From: Bacteroides intestinalis
Lineage (GTDB): Bacteria > Bacteroidota > Bacteroidia > Bacteroidales > Bacteroidaceae
Assembly (NCBI RefSeq): GCF_902364365.1
Contig: NZ_CABJDN010000004.1
Span: 62,001 to 126,000 of the forward strand
Direction of reading: 5' to 3'
Length of the DNA: 64,000 bases
The notes beneath the pieces are model-generated. The model was not told the DNA's origin and made no database searches. It saw only the letters and a program-made list of their open reading frames with translations. Positions 52,554 through 61,734 of the stretch are shown here, piece by piece. The translations under genes were made by a program, and so were the position numbers. How positions within the stretch are numbered: the first letter of the stretch is position 1; the number at the start of each line of letters is the position of its first letter.

Positions 52554-54067
52554 TGACAACTAAAATTAACCTGTTGGCAGTAAGTCTTTTTCTGCCAGTC
52601 TTTATCTCTGCACAAAATGTGATTCCTGAACCGGCACAATATCGCCCGGTAAAAGGAGAGTTCGTACTGTCTATTGCCGAGAATAAGGCACTTGAGACAA
52701 ATAATGTACTTCCGTCACGAGTCATACAACGCATTACACCGGATTGCACTACGGGGGCTGATGAGGCTTATCGTTTGGAGATAACTCCCGATTCTGTTTT
52801 TATTCAATCAGCTACCGTAACCGGAGCATTCCGGGGAGAAGAAACTTTGAAGCAACTCTTGCGTTCTGGAAAAGGCACTACGAGCGCTTGTGTCATCAAT
52901 GATGCTCCCCGTTATTCGTGGCGGGGTTTTATGCTCGATGAGAGCCGTCATTTCTTTGGCAAGGAGAAAGTCAAGCAGTTACTTGATATAATGGCTTCTC
53001 TTCGCCTGAATGTTTTTCATTGGCATCTGACGGATGAACCGGGATGGCGTATTGAAATAAAGAAGTATCCTCTGTTGACAAAGGTTGGGTCCAAAGGAAA
53101 TTATCATGATCCGTCGGCACCTGCTGCTTTCTATACGCAGGAGGATATTAAAGATATTGTTGCCTATGCAGCTGCGCGACACATTATGGTTGTACCGGAA
53201 TTCGATATGCCCGGACATGCCACTGCTGCTTGCCGTGCCTATCCGGAATTGTCCGGTGGTGGTGAGGGGCGATGGAAAGATTTTACTTTTCATCCTTGCA
53301 AAGAAGAAACTTTCCGTTTCATAAGTGATGTGCTGGATGAACTGATTACTCTGTTCCCCTCTCCTTATATTCATATTGGAGGTGATGAAGTGCATTTCGG
53401 TAATCAGGAATGGTTTACAGATCTACAGATACAGCAGTTTATTAAAGATAAACAATTAATGAACGAAACCGGATTGGAGCAATACTTTGTGCGCCGTGTG
53501 GCAGATATTATTGCTGCCAAAGGTAAAACAATGATCGGTTGGGATGAGATTGTGGATGCTGGTGTATCGCCGGATAAAGCAGTAGTGATGTGGTGGCGTC
53601 ATGATCGTAGGTATCAGTTGTTGAAAGCTCTCGAAAGTGGATATCGTGTTATTATGACTCCGCGTCGTCCGATGTATGGCGACTTTGTGCAGTATTCCAC
53701 ACACAATGTTGGGCGTTACTGGGATGGATATAATCCGATAGAGGATGTTTTCTCATTCCCTCGTTCGATAGAACATCTGTTTAAGGGATACGAAAGCCAG
53801 ATTATGGGTATGCAGTACTCACTTTGGACAGAACGCGTCGCTGATGTCAAACGATTGGATTTTATGGTCTTCCCACGTCTCGTTGCTGCTGCTGAAGCTG
53901 CCTGGACGCCTGCCGTGCATAAGGATTATAGTCGCTTTATGCGGCGCTTGCCCTTTTTCCTGCATTGGTTGGATACCAAAGATATTTATTATTTCGACCC
54001 GTTTGCCCCTGAAAGGAGGCCGGAGCCTACTGCTCCGGAGAAAGAGGATGTCCTGCAGAATGGATAA
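52550..54067 (+). CDS. GH20 beta-N-acetylhexosaminidase
   Basis: A 505-residue exported enzyme (signal peptide to about residue 21). An N-terminal GH20b-like domain (about 24-120) precedes the TIM barrel with GFMLDESRHFFGKE, FHWHLTDEPGWRIEI, VPEFDMPGHATA and the catalytic pair Asp279-Glu280 in HIGGDEVHFG. The reaction uses the substrate N-acetyl group and releases terminal GlcNAc or GalNAc. Translationally coupled to GH92, consistent with stepwise removal of N-glycan sugars. Confidence 0.96.
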   Translation: MMTTKINLLAVSLFLPVFISAQNVIPEPAQYRPVKGEFVLSIAENKALETNNVLPSRVIQRITPDCTTGADEAYRLEITPDSVFIQSATVTGAFRGEETLKQLLRSGKGTTSACVINDAPRYSWRGFMLDESRHFFGKEKVKQLLDIMASLRLNVFHWHLTDEPGWRIEIKKYPLLTKVGSKGNYHDPSAPAAFYTQEDIKDIVAYAAARHIMVVPEFDMPGHATAACRAYPELSGGGEGRWKDFTFHPCKEETFRFISDVLDELITLFPSPYIHIGGDEVHFGNQEWFTDLQIQQFIKDKQLMNETGLEQYFVRRVADIIAAKGKTMIGWDEIVDAGVSPDKAVVMWWRHDRRYQLLKALESGYRVIMTPRRPMYGDFVQYSTHNVGRYWDGYNPIEDVFSFPRSIEHLFKGYESQIMGMQYSLWTERVADVKRLDFMVFPRLVAAAEAAWTPAVHKDYSRFMRRLPFFLHWLDTKDIYYFDPFAPERRPEPTAPEKEDVLQNG

Positions 54068-54083
54068 TAATCTCCTGAAATTA

Positions 54084-55316
54084 TTATTTATTCTTGTACT
54101 CTTTATATTTCTCAATCACATGCTTCCTGCTCTGGATAATCTGCCAACGATATACCCAGCAAGTAGTCAGGAAGTAGATGCCTGCCTGTATCCATAATGC
54201 ACGGTATTCAAAGGCTACTTCGCCCAGTGTAGCTCCCATGCTATTAATGCGTACGTAGCCATTGATGCCGAAAGTGGACGGGAAGATATAAGAGAAGTAT
54301 CTCCAGAAATCCGGCATGGCGGCTCCCGGCCAGGAAACACCTGAAAGGAACAATAAGGGTACGGATGTGAAGACGAATATTAACATGCAGGTTTCACGGT
54401 TGCGTATGGCAATAGAAGCTGTCATGGCAAAGAAAATACATGCTGCCAGATAAGGTAACATAAAGAGGGTCAGTACACCCGGTTGAGCTATCTGGATGAG
54501 ACTGAACAGACGTGGCACTACACAGAGCACATATACGGATACAAGTGCATACACCATAAAGTAACTTAAACCTTTACCCAGTACGATACGTAATGTGCCG
54601 TTGTAGTGGCGGTTGATAGGAACCAAATCTTTGAAACGGTTCTGTTCGCGGGCTGTTCCGGCAGAAAGTCCGATACCCAGCAATAAGGTTTGCTGAATAA
54701 TCAGTATTAATACCGCAGGTATCAGGAAAGCCGCAAAACCGTTTGCAGGGTTGAATAAGGTAACATCTTCATATTTTATCGGATAGGCGGTAATCTCATC
54801 CTGGCGGTTGGTGGTATTGCCGGCACGTTGCATTTTGATATCTGCATTCATATCCAGTGACACGCTGGTATTGGTGTTCAGCAGAGATTTATAATAAAGC
54901 AATCCGCTCATATCGCAATACAGACTGACCTGTGTTTGCTTTCCCCGTGCAATATCTTCACTGAATTCAGCAGGTATATAGATGATGCCATAAGCCAGAC
55001 GATCTTTCAGCATCAGTTTGGCTTCTTCCATGTCGGCGCAATAAGATACAATCTTCACTTCCGGACTGGAGTCCACTTTGCGCAGGTATTCGCGGCTTAA
55101 CGAACTGCGTGAGTTATCCACTACCACAGCAGGTACTTCCCGTATGGTTTCATTGGTATAAATGAAAGCATAAATCAGTGGATACACCAACGGGACAAGC
55201 ACAAAGAAGATGAGCACACCCTGATCGCGAAAGGTCGTGCGGAATTCCCGTATCCAGATATAGAATAGGTCGTGGATACCTTGTACTACTTTCTGTTTGA
55301 ACGTCAGATGTTTCAT
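54084..55316 (-). CDS. ABC-2 type exporter permease (second)
   Basis: A 410-residue inner membrane protein: an N-terminal helix (about 32-52), a large periplasmic domain (about 55-195), and five or so C-terminal helices. Motifs VLVPLVYPLIYAFIY and YIFPSTFGINGYVRINSMG fit the YhhJ/YbhR permease family. It overlaps the preceding gene by one base. Convergent with GH20, 16 bases apart. Confidence 0.87.
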   Translation of the reverse strand: MKHLTFKQKVVQGIHDLFYIWIREFRTTFRDQGVLIFFVLVPLVYPLIYAFIYTNETIREVPAVVVDNSRSSLSREYLRKVDSSPEVKIVSYCADMEEAKLMLKDRLAYGIIYIPAEFSEDIARGKQTQVSLYCDMSGLLYYKSLLNTNTSVSLDMNADIKMQRAGNTTNRQDEITAYPIKYEDVTLFNPANGFAAFLIPAVLILIIQQTLLLGIGLSAGTAREQNRFKDLVPINRHYNGTLRIVLGKGLSYFMVYALVSVYVLCVVPRLFSLIQIAQPGVLTLFMLPYLAACIFFAMTASIAIRNRETCMLIFVFTSVPLLFLSGVSWPGAAMPDFWRYFSYIFPSTFGINGYVRINSMGATLGEVAFEYRALWIQAGIYFLTTCWVYRWQIIQSRKHVIEKYKEYKNK

Positions 55317-56494
55317 TAGGGCACGTATTTATAATAAATCAACGCTTCTTTGAGCCGGTGTACGACAAAGAAAGGAAGCATCATAAAAATAAGTAACGCC
55401 ACATAGTTTATCCATGAATAAATCATCGGATAACCGTTCAGGGCCTGATCTACATAGATCAGGAAATAGTGACGCAGCGGGAACAGATTGGCTAATCCTT
55501 GCAGAACCGGATGCATTGCCATGGCAGGGAATGATAGTCCGCACATAGAGAATGAAAGCACTCCCCATAAGGATGCAAAACTCAGTCCCAGACGCAGGGT
55601 AGGCAATATACCTATCATTAGTACACCCATCCCTTGCGAAGCCAGTACAAGGCAGAGAGTGGCAAGAAGCATCGGCATGATGCCACTGTTGCAGGGGAAG
55701 TGCAGGAAGCCATATAAATATATATTATATAATATTCCCATCAGGAAGAAAATAGCCGTATGAGGCAACAGCTTTCCTGCAAGGGAGATATAGATGGAAT
55801 TATTTCCCATGCGCAGCCATTCGCGTGCGGTACGGTCTTTTATTTCCACGCCGATGGAGTAAACCGTTATCATAAATATAAGCAGCATCAATACACCCGG
55901 TGCAAATGTGTTACACAAGTATACGGAGTAATTCAGCCACGGATTGTTCAGCGGATGTGTATCGATGACGATGGGTTGCAGGAATGCCATAGCCTGATCT
56001 TCCGTAGCACCTTTAGCATACAAACTGGTGCGTGCGGCGGCTCCCGATGCCAACTCGCTCATCATCTTCATATCTTTGTAGAGCAGAGAACCAGCGATAA
56101 GCAGCGTATTGTTGGTATAGAACGATACGGTAGGCTGTCGTTGAGATTGCGCCTTGGCGGTGGTGCCTTTCGGAATGTAGTAGAATCCGTAGATTTCTCC
56201 TTTCTGCATGGCGGCACGTGCTTCGTTGATAGTAGGATAATGGGCTACGATGGCAGTCTGCTCAAATGCATCCAGGTTTCGCATCAATTGGCGCGAAGTG
56301 GATGTCATATCCTGATCCACCACCCCTACAGGCATATTGACCGGTAACCCCGAATCCATCAGCGTCGTGAAGAACACGTAGCAGAACAACGGCGCTATCA
56401 CCATGCAGAACAGGTACAGCGGACGGGAAACGAGCCGTCGGCCTTCCCGTTTCATGACGTTCCACAAAGCTATATATTTCTTATCTCGTGCCAT
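55316..56494 (-). CDS. ABC-2 type exporter permease (first)
   Basis: About 392 residues from the ATG at 56494 (MARDKKYIALWNV); the longer frame would begin with GTG at 56509. Same layout as its partner: N-terminal helix (APLFCYVFFTTLM), periplasmic domain with VDQDMTSTSRQLMRNLD, and C-terminal helices with SFPAMAMHPVLQGLANLFPLRHYF. The two permeases probably form a heterodimer. No ATP-binding subunit is encoded in the operon. Confidence 0.87.
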   Translation of the reverse strand: MARDKKYIALWNVMKREGRRLVSRPLYLFCMVIAPLFCYVFFTTLMDSGLPVNMPVGVVDQDMTSTSRQLMRNLDAFEQTAIVAHYPTINEARAAMQKGEIYGFYYIPKGTTAKAQSQRQPTVSFYTNNTLLIAGSLLYKDMKMMSELASGAAARTSLYAKGATEDQAMAFLQPIVIDTHPLNNPWLNYSVYLCNTFAPGVLMLLIFMITVYSIGVEIKDRTAREWLRMGNNSIYISLAGKLLPHTAIFFLMGILYNIYLYGFLHFPCNSGIMPMLLATLCLVLASQGMGVLMIGILPTLRLGLSFASLWGVLSFSMCGLSFPAMAMHPVLQGLANLFPLRHYFLIYVDQALNGYPMIYSWINYVALLIFMMLPFFVVHRLKEALIYYKYVP

Positions 56495-56526
56495 TCCTTT
56501 ACTTATCACTAATCACTAACCGTTAA

Positions 56527-57513
56527 TCACTTCTTCAGTATCACCGACATTCCGGGACGCAAACCTTCCACTTTCTCCTGTGGTAAAGCTTTTACCTCAA
56601 AAGTCTTCAGGTCAAATTGCCCGGTTGTTTTCGTAGCCTTCCAGGCTGCATAAGTACCAAGATCCTTCATGTAGTTCACTTTCAGGCGGATATTTTTATC
56701 TAATGCCGGAACGAAAGCTTCGAATTCAGTTCCCATTGTCAGACCTTGTAGCAAATCTTCTCGGACATTGAATGTTACCCACATATCATCCAGTATGGCT
56801 ATGTTCATGATCGGTGCACCGGTTCCCACCAATTCACCTACTTTGGGGAAGATTTCCGAAACTTCTCCGGCTGTCTGGGCTATAAGATACGTTTCTTTGA
56901 TATAAGATTCTACTTCTGCAACGGCTCCTTTGGCACGGTCTACCAAGGCGGAGGCAGCAGCTTTATCTTCTCGTTCCGCGCCGTTCTTTGCCATGTCGTA
57001 TTGAGCTTTGGCAGCTTTCTCTGTTGCAACGGCAGCATCACGTTGTGCAGTCACCTCATCCAGCTTTTGGGCTGACATCACCCCCTGATCAGCAAGGTTC
57101 TTCACACGTTTGTAAGATTTCTCGGCTATTTGAAGTCCCGCTTTGGCCTTTTGCCACATCTCAAAGGCAGCCTGTACCTGTTCGTGACGGGCGCCTTTCA
57201 GTGCTTTCTCATTCTGTGCCTGAGCAGCGGCTTCTGCAGCCCGAGCCTGTTCCAGCTTAGCTAACACATCCGGAGCTTCCAGTATGGCGAGGGTATCCCC
57301 GGCTTGTACACTTTGTCCTTCCTTTACGCGGAATTCCAGAATTCGTCCCGGCACTTTGCTTGATACCCGATACTCCGTGACTTCAGCTTGACCTTGTACG
57401 ATTTCCGGTCCTTTGCGCAACATGAAGAAACCCACTACGGCTACAATGGCAATGACGCCTGTCAGCGTTAAGAACGCTAGTAGCATGTTACTGTTTTGTG
57501 ATTTGGTATCCAT
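56527..57513 (-). CDS. HlyD-family membrane fusion protein
   Basis: A 328-residue periplasmic adaptor with one N-terminal membrane helix (about 10-28), a biotinyl-lipoyl half (PGRILEFRVKEGQSVQAGDTLA), a long coiled-coil hairpin (about 80-190), the second lipoyl half (AQTAGEVSEIFPKVGELV) and a beta-barrel. It bridges the permeases and TolC. Confidence 0.93.
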   Translation of the reverse strand: MDTKSQNSNMLLAFLTLTGVIAIVAVVGFFMLRKGPEIVQGQAEVTEYRVSSKVPGRILEFRVKEGQSVQAGDTLAILEAPDVLAKLEQARAAEAAAQAQNEKALKGARHEQVQAAFEMWQKAKAGLQIAEKSYKRVKNLADQGVMSAQKLDEVTAQRDAAVATEKAAKAQYDMAKNGAEREDKAAASALVDRAKGAVAEVESYIKETYLIAQTAGEVSEIFPKVGELVGTGAPIMNIAILDDMWVTFNVREDLLQGLTMGTEFEAFVPALDKNIRLKVNYMKDLGTYAAWKATKTTGQFDLKTFEVKALPQEKVEGLRPGMSVILKK

Positions 57514-57566
57514 CTTATGATTTATGATTTCAGATTTATGATTTATGAGCTCTCACCCTTTAATTT

Positions 57567-59054
57567 TTAATTATTAATTTTTAATTGTCCCAATGCTTTC
57601 TTCAGATAGATGTCAGTCAGTTTTACGTCAATCTGTGCATCTATCTTTTCGGACTGGGCAGAAAGCCAGGCTGTGTGTGCTTCGAGTACGTTGCTGGCAG
57701 CTATCACGCCTTCTTCAAATCCGAGTGTAGCATAACGGAGGTTTTCATCCGCTTTTTCCAGATTCTTTTCTGCCATAATCAGCTTCTTTGCAGCTTCATT
57801 CACTTTGAAAACCGACTGGTTGACTTGAAGCTCAATCTTTTCTTTGGCGTCATCCAACTGATATTGGGCGATGCGGGCCTCTGCTTTGGCCGCTTTTACC
57901 TTATACATACCTTCTCCCCAATGCCAGATGGGTACTTGTAATACTACACCGACATTCCACATACCTTTGAATTTCTTTTCAAATCCGTTGAAAACAGAAG
58001 GATTGGTCATCATGTAGCTACCCATCAAAGCCAATGATGGCAAGTATTCAGAACGGGTGACATTTACTTTCTGTTTGTAGATTTCCGTGGCAAGTTCCAG
58101 GCTGCGTACTTCCGGTCGTGTAGCATAAACCGTATTGAGATCAATGCCGTTGGCAGCTACCGGATCAGGTTTGAGGTCATCTTCCTTTTCATCTTTCAGG
58201 AGGATGGGAGAGGAGAGGTCCAGACCACATAGTTGACATAGTAACATTCTGGAAAGGCTCAGTCCATCTTCCACTTTGGTGAGTGTCATTTCCGCTTCGT
58301 TTACTTTTACTTTTACCGACAGACCATCTGCTTTGGTAGCGACACCTTCGGCAATCATCTTATCTACATCGCTTTCCAGTTTCTGCAATAATTTGAGATA
58401 ACCTTCTGCCAACTTCTTTTTGCTGGCGAGCGATACGACTTGCCAGTAAGCCTGGTCGGTACTGAGGATTACATCTTGCAGACCACTATCATGCTGTTGG
58501 CGTGCCAGTTCTTCGGCGTATTTGGTAATCTTGTTGTAAGCGCGAATTTTCCCACCCATGTACAGAGGTTGTGTCAACGTCAGAGCACCGGCGTACATGT
58601 TGCGGGTATCTGTACGGAATGCATCAACGAGGGAGTTTCCGAGACCATTGAGAGGAGAAGCAATGTCCGCGTTGCCCAATGCTTGGATCAGTGCCATGAA
58701 CTGCGGATTCTGTGTTAACTCAGGATGCTGCGTCAGTATACCTTGTATACCATTTTGCATAGCACCGCTTACTTGAGTTCCCATTGAACCTAATGCACCT
58801 TTCTGGGCATCACTCAATAGTGAAATCTCTTTTTGAGTGCGCATATATCCACCGGTGGCGGAAATGTCGGGAAGGTAATTGGTAAATGCTGCCTTTCGCT
58901 GATAATGCGCAGAGTTAATTTTCTCCTGGCTTATCAGTAGTTCTTTGTTATTGGCAATGGCCAATGAACGGCAACTATCGAGGCTTAAAACCTCTTGTGC
59001 GCAGACTGAGAAGGTCAGACATACCAACCAAGTGAAACAGAAGAACTTTCTCAT
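57567..59054 (-). CDS. TolC-family outer membrane efflux protein
   Basis: A 495-residue outer membrane channel (signal peptide to about residue 19). Two long helical repeats typical of TolC (LDSCRSLAIANNKELLISQEKI and the second with ATRPEVRSLELATEIYKQKV) and TLTQPLYMGGKIRAYNK are visible. First gene of the exporter operon. The spacer to the adaptor gene contains AT-rich tandem repeats (57510-57590, TTATGATT and TTAATTTT units). Confidence 0.93.
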   Translation of the reverse strand: MRKFFCFTWLVCLTFSVCAQEVLSLDSCRSLAIANNKELLISQEKINSAHYQRKAAFTNYLPDISATGGYMRTQKEISLLSDAQKGALGSMGTQVSGAMQNGIQGILTQHPELTQNPQFMALIQALGNADIASPLNGLGNSLVDAFRTDTRNMYAGALTLTQPLYMGGKIRAYNKITKYAEELARQQHDSGLQDVILSTDQAYWQVVSLASKKKLAEGYLKLLQKLESDVDKMIAEGVATKADGLSVKVKVNEAEMTLTKVEDGLSLSRMLLCQLCGLDLSSPILLKDEKEDDLKPDPVAANGIDLNTVYATRPEVRSLELATEIYKQKVNVTRSEYLPSLALMGSYMMTNPSVFNGFEKKFKGMWNVGVVLQVPIWHWGEGMYKVKAAKAEARIAQYQLDDAKEKIELQVNQSVFKVNEAAKKLIMAEKNLEKADENLRYATLGFEEGVIAASNVLEAHTAWLSAQSEKIDAQIDVKLTDIYLKKALGQLKINN

Positions 59055-59125
59055 CGTGTCTATACATTATTAAGGTGATTAAAACGTTGTTTTGTGACGC
59101 AACAATAATTGCATAAACAACGATG

Positions 59126-59156
59126 CAAATGTATAGGCTTTCAGTGAGACCTCAAA
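59126..59156 (-). promoter_or_regulatory. Promoter of the exporter operon
   Basis: Minus-strand TTTG (59153-59156), 19 bases, TACATTTG (59126-59133): a full Bacteroidota promoter with a leader of about 65 bases. Confidence 0.75.
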
Positions 59157-59171
59157 ATAATTTAAACTTTT

Positions 59172-60041
59172 TTAGTCCAATGTAAAGGATTGCGAGCCGA
59201 TAAGTGTTCCGTCAGCGAAGAGATCTACACGGTAAGTACCTGCATATAAGTATTCTTCCACGTTCCAATATACGGTTATGTTTTGTTCTTCGCCGTTGTA
59301 TTCAATGTACTTCTTGATGGAATAACCCAGTTCGCGGTTCTCGTATGGGAAAGTATTCGCGGGATTTTTGGTCAATACATCATTGTCCGGTTTGGTGATA
59401 CGTACGTAGATAGTACGTTCTCCTGTCTCGGCAGTTATATTCTTGACGATTGTGAATCCTATTTTGAATTTTACTACATCTTTCACTTTCTTGGCTGTTT
59501 TGTCCCGTTTGTTGACAGCCTGTATGTTGATATTGGTAGCGTCTAACTGGGCGGCAAGGGTGACTTTCTTATTCAGATTCTTTTTCTCTTCCGACAGATT
59601 GCTGATTTGGCGGGAAGCATCGTTATACTTCTGTGTCACTTGTGCAATTACCTCTTTCTGATGAGCAGTGAGGCGGTTCAATGAATCTATCTGATTGATA
59701 TATCCTATCATAACCTTACGCAGAGTAGCAAGCTCATTTTTCAAGCGGCGTATTTCTGCCGCATTACTGCTTTTTACGGTACGCAATTCTTCCAGTAAAC
59801 GTTGGGTTTTTAATTGTTCCTGTTCCAACAGCACAGACAGGGAGTCATTGGAAACTGTCAGTTTCAACTCATCGTACTGTTGTGCAAAACGCGTATATTC
59901 GTTTTCCAGGTCTTCCTTTTCCAGTTGGAATTCCTGTACCAGTTCTTTATTGGTTTGCTTCTCAGAGAGTAATAATACGGTAACTCCTACTAATAATACT
60001 ACTAACAGGGTTCCTATGGCGATTAAATACTTATTTTTCAT
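59172..60041 (-). CDS. Membrane-anchored coiled-coil protein of unknown function
   Basis: A 289-residue protein with an N-terminal transmembrane helix (about 4-26, YLIAIGTLLVVLLVGVTVLL), a long coiled coil (about 30-165) and a C-terminal beta domain of about 115 residues (KFKIGFTIVKN to the end, with IYVRITKPDNDVL and YAGTYRVDLFADG). I do not recognise a characterised family. The shape suggests a periplasmic spacer holding a small binding or assembly domain. It follows the nucleotidyltransferase gene by 12 bases, so the two are co-transcribed. Confidence 0.75.
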   Translation of the reverse strand: MKNKYLIAIGTLLVVLLVGVTVLLLSEKQTNKELVQEFQLEKEDLENEYTRFAQQYDELKLTVSNDSLSVLLEQEQLKTQRLLEELRTVKSSNAAEIRRLKNELATLRKVMIGYINQIDSLNRLTAHQKEVIAQVTQKYNDASRQISNLSEEKKNLNKKVTLAAQLDATNINIQAVNKRDKTAKKVKDVVKFKIGFTIVKNITAETGERTIYVRITKPDNDVLTKNPANTFPYENRELGYSIKKYIEYNGEEQNITVYWNVEEYLYAGTYRVDLFADGTLIGSQSFTLD

Positions 60042-60053
60042 TCTATTTTCTAA

Positions 60054-61175
60054 TTAATTTCTGTTCCACATTTTATTCCATTGTACCTGAGCAGAATGAA
60101 CGGCGAGCATAAGAGGATACCAACGTGCTTCGGCCGGTGCCAAAGCTCCGAATTCACGGCATCGTTGAGTGGCGCGGGTGAAAGTGTACCATTTTCCACT
60201 CCAGTATCCTTTAGGGCGTTGCTTGCGATTTTGGTTATGTTGCCCAAAATTACCTCCTTGCCATATATCATTGAGTAACCATTCACCGGTTTCTATATCT
60301 TTTTGAGTATAGGGGATAGGCAACTCTTCCATGGGGAGTCCCAGATAGTTTACGGCAACAACTCCGAATACTTTAGCAGCTTTGCTTAATCCCCATTTTT
60401 GCAGTAAATCAGCAATTTCTTTAAGATCGATATTGTCTTTTTGCGTATGGAGTATGTTGGCCCAATCGCATACCTGGCGGAGTCCGATTCCCTCATTGAG
60501 GAAATGTAGTGCAGAGTGTGTCAGCACGTAGGCTACATCGAAAGATAGGGGAGGGAGAGTTACCTGGTAACCTTCTATTTCTAGATTCCGGCAAGCAGTT
60601 GTACCATGCCACCGGGCTATTTCCTGTTGGAAACTCTTGTCGGAGGAAGGAGAACTGAGCCGGGAGAGTACGCGGTGGTTTTCTATGTCTACACCATGCC
60701 AGTGTATACATGTATGTTTATGATTCTCTTCGTGTTCTCCGGTAGATTCTGTCCTTAACAGCTTGTTGGCCTTTTCATAATTCTTGGGACCTATATATAA
60801 ATCAATGTCTCCGCATTGTCTGTGCAATGGATTCCGGTAATTCTGTGCCACTCCTTGTCCTTTCAGCAAAACGGGTTCTATCTGATTGGCACGATAGAGC
60901 GTGTATACCTTGGCGATTTCTTGATTCAGAATGTGATTGTTTTCTTCTATTTGCAGTAATACATTGCACCACTTTAAATAAAGTTCACGTTTCGGACGCA
61001 GTTCTTGCGGCAGAGTTTGCATACCATCGAATGTGATGCCTAGTAGGGCTTGCACTTTGGCTGATTGGTACAGCTGTGCCCAATCTGTTTGTATATTAAA
61101 TAGAGTGGTATCTACAGGTGTACCCCATAGGCCTGATTGCACCAGTGCAAAAAACTGTTTTTGTATCGGAGTCAT
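60054..61175 (-). CDS. Nucleotidyltransferase-fold protein (PF14907-like)
   Basis: A 373-residue cytoplasmic protein of the uncharacterised nucleotidyltransferase family. The active-site-like segment is PVLLKGQGVAQNY followed by RQCGDIDLYIGPKNYEKA, with GDIDLY holding the metal aspartates. Further conserved stretches are HWHGVDIENHRVLS and FDVAYVLTHSALHFLNEGIGLRQVCDW. This family is often found next to peptide-export and RiPP-type genes, as here. It has its own promoter (61212-61219). Confidence 0.83.
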   Translation of the reverse strand: MTPIQKQFFALVQSGLWGTPVDTTLFNIQTDWAQLYQSAKVQALLGITFDGMQTLPQELRPKRELYLKWCNVLLQIEENNHILNQEIAKVYTLYRANQIEPVLLKGQGVAQNYRNPLHRQCGDIDLYIGPKNYEKANKLLRTESTGEHEENHKHTCIHWHGVDIENHRVLSRLSSPSSDKSFQQEIARWHGTTACRNLEIEGYQVTLPPLSFDVAYVLTHSALHFLNEGIGLRQVCDWANILHTQKDNIDLKEIADLLQKWGLSKAAKVFGVVAVNYLGLPMEELPIPYTQKDIETGEWLLNDIWQGGNFGQHNQNRKQRPKGYWSGKWYTFTRATQRCREFGALAPAEARWYPLMLAVHSAQVQWNKMWNRN

Positions 61176-61211
61176 ATTCTTCTGCTGAATTCACTGTTTT
61201 CTTTTCCGGGG

Positions 61212-61219
61212 CAAAGATA
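61212..61219 (-). promoter_or_regulatory. -7 box for the nucleotidyltransferase gene
   Basis: Minus-strand TATCTTTG matches TAnnTTTG, 37 bases before the start codon at 61175. It lies just past the hairpin at 61233-61264, so this gene pair is a separate transcription unit. Confidence 0.55.
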
Positions 61220-61232
61220 ATGCAAACCAAGG

Positions 61233-61264
61233 GCATAAAAAATGAACTTGTTCATTTTTTATGC
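61233..61264 (-). terminator. Terminator after the S24/S26-like gene
   Basis: Perfect 15-base arms (GCATAAAAAATGAAC at 61233-61247 and its complement at 61250-61264) flank two bases. The stop codon of the peptidase gene is inside the hairpin, and the 3' arm carries the U-run. Confidence 0.75.
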
Positions 61265-61734
61265 TGTACACTGCTTATTTTTATCTTTCCGGAGGTGAAA
61301 ACTAAGACTGGTAACAGCCATCGTCGTAAAAAACGTAACCGATACCACCATTTTGCCTTCTTCAGCCACTGTGTATCCCGGCAATCCTGTGTTGTTCCGT
61401 CAGGGCGGTAGATGGTTCTTAATATTCCGATAATATCTTCCCGTTTCACTCGTTCAATGCGTGCTAGATTTCCATCTCCCAGCATCATATACTCATTTCC
61501 TTTCTTACCTATATATCTATGGATTAAATATTTTCCATTCCATTGGTAAAAAGGACAACACCAAGCAGGCAGTTCTTCTTCAGAAGAGAAGGGAACTACT
61601 TCCACCAGGTCTATTCCTCCTCTGATGAAAGGGTACATACTGTGTCCGCCAATAAGTAACTTTACTGTCTGTCCTTGTTTTAATGCCTTGGCGGCTTCGT
61701 TAAAGAAGTTGTTGGATACCACTATTTTTCGCAT
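61252..61734 (-). CDS. S24/S26-like peptidase with Ser-His arrangement
   Basis: A 160-residue protein resembling the catalytic core of signal peptidases and LexA-type proteases. The serine motif is GGHSMYPFI (Ser32), and the second conserved block is NGKYLIHRYIG with His72 where bacterial signal peptidases have lysine, as in archaeal and eukaryotic Sec11. MLGDGNLARIERV matches the GDN block. No N-terminal membrane helix; a hydrophobic C-terminal stretch (about 140-150) may associate with the membrane. It overlaps the kinase-like gene by 13 bases. Likely leader processing, by inference. Confidence 0.78.
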   Translation of the reverse strand: MRKIVVSNNFFNEAAKALKQGQTVKLLIGGHSMYPFIRGGIDLVEVVPFSSEEELPAWCCPFYQWNGKYLIHRYIGKKGNEYMMLGDGNLARIERVKREDIIGILRTIYRPDGTTQDCRDTQWLKKAKWWYRLRFLRRWLLPVLVFTSGKIKISSVQHKK

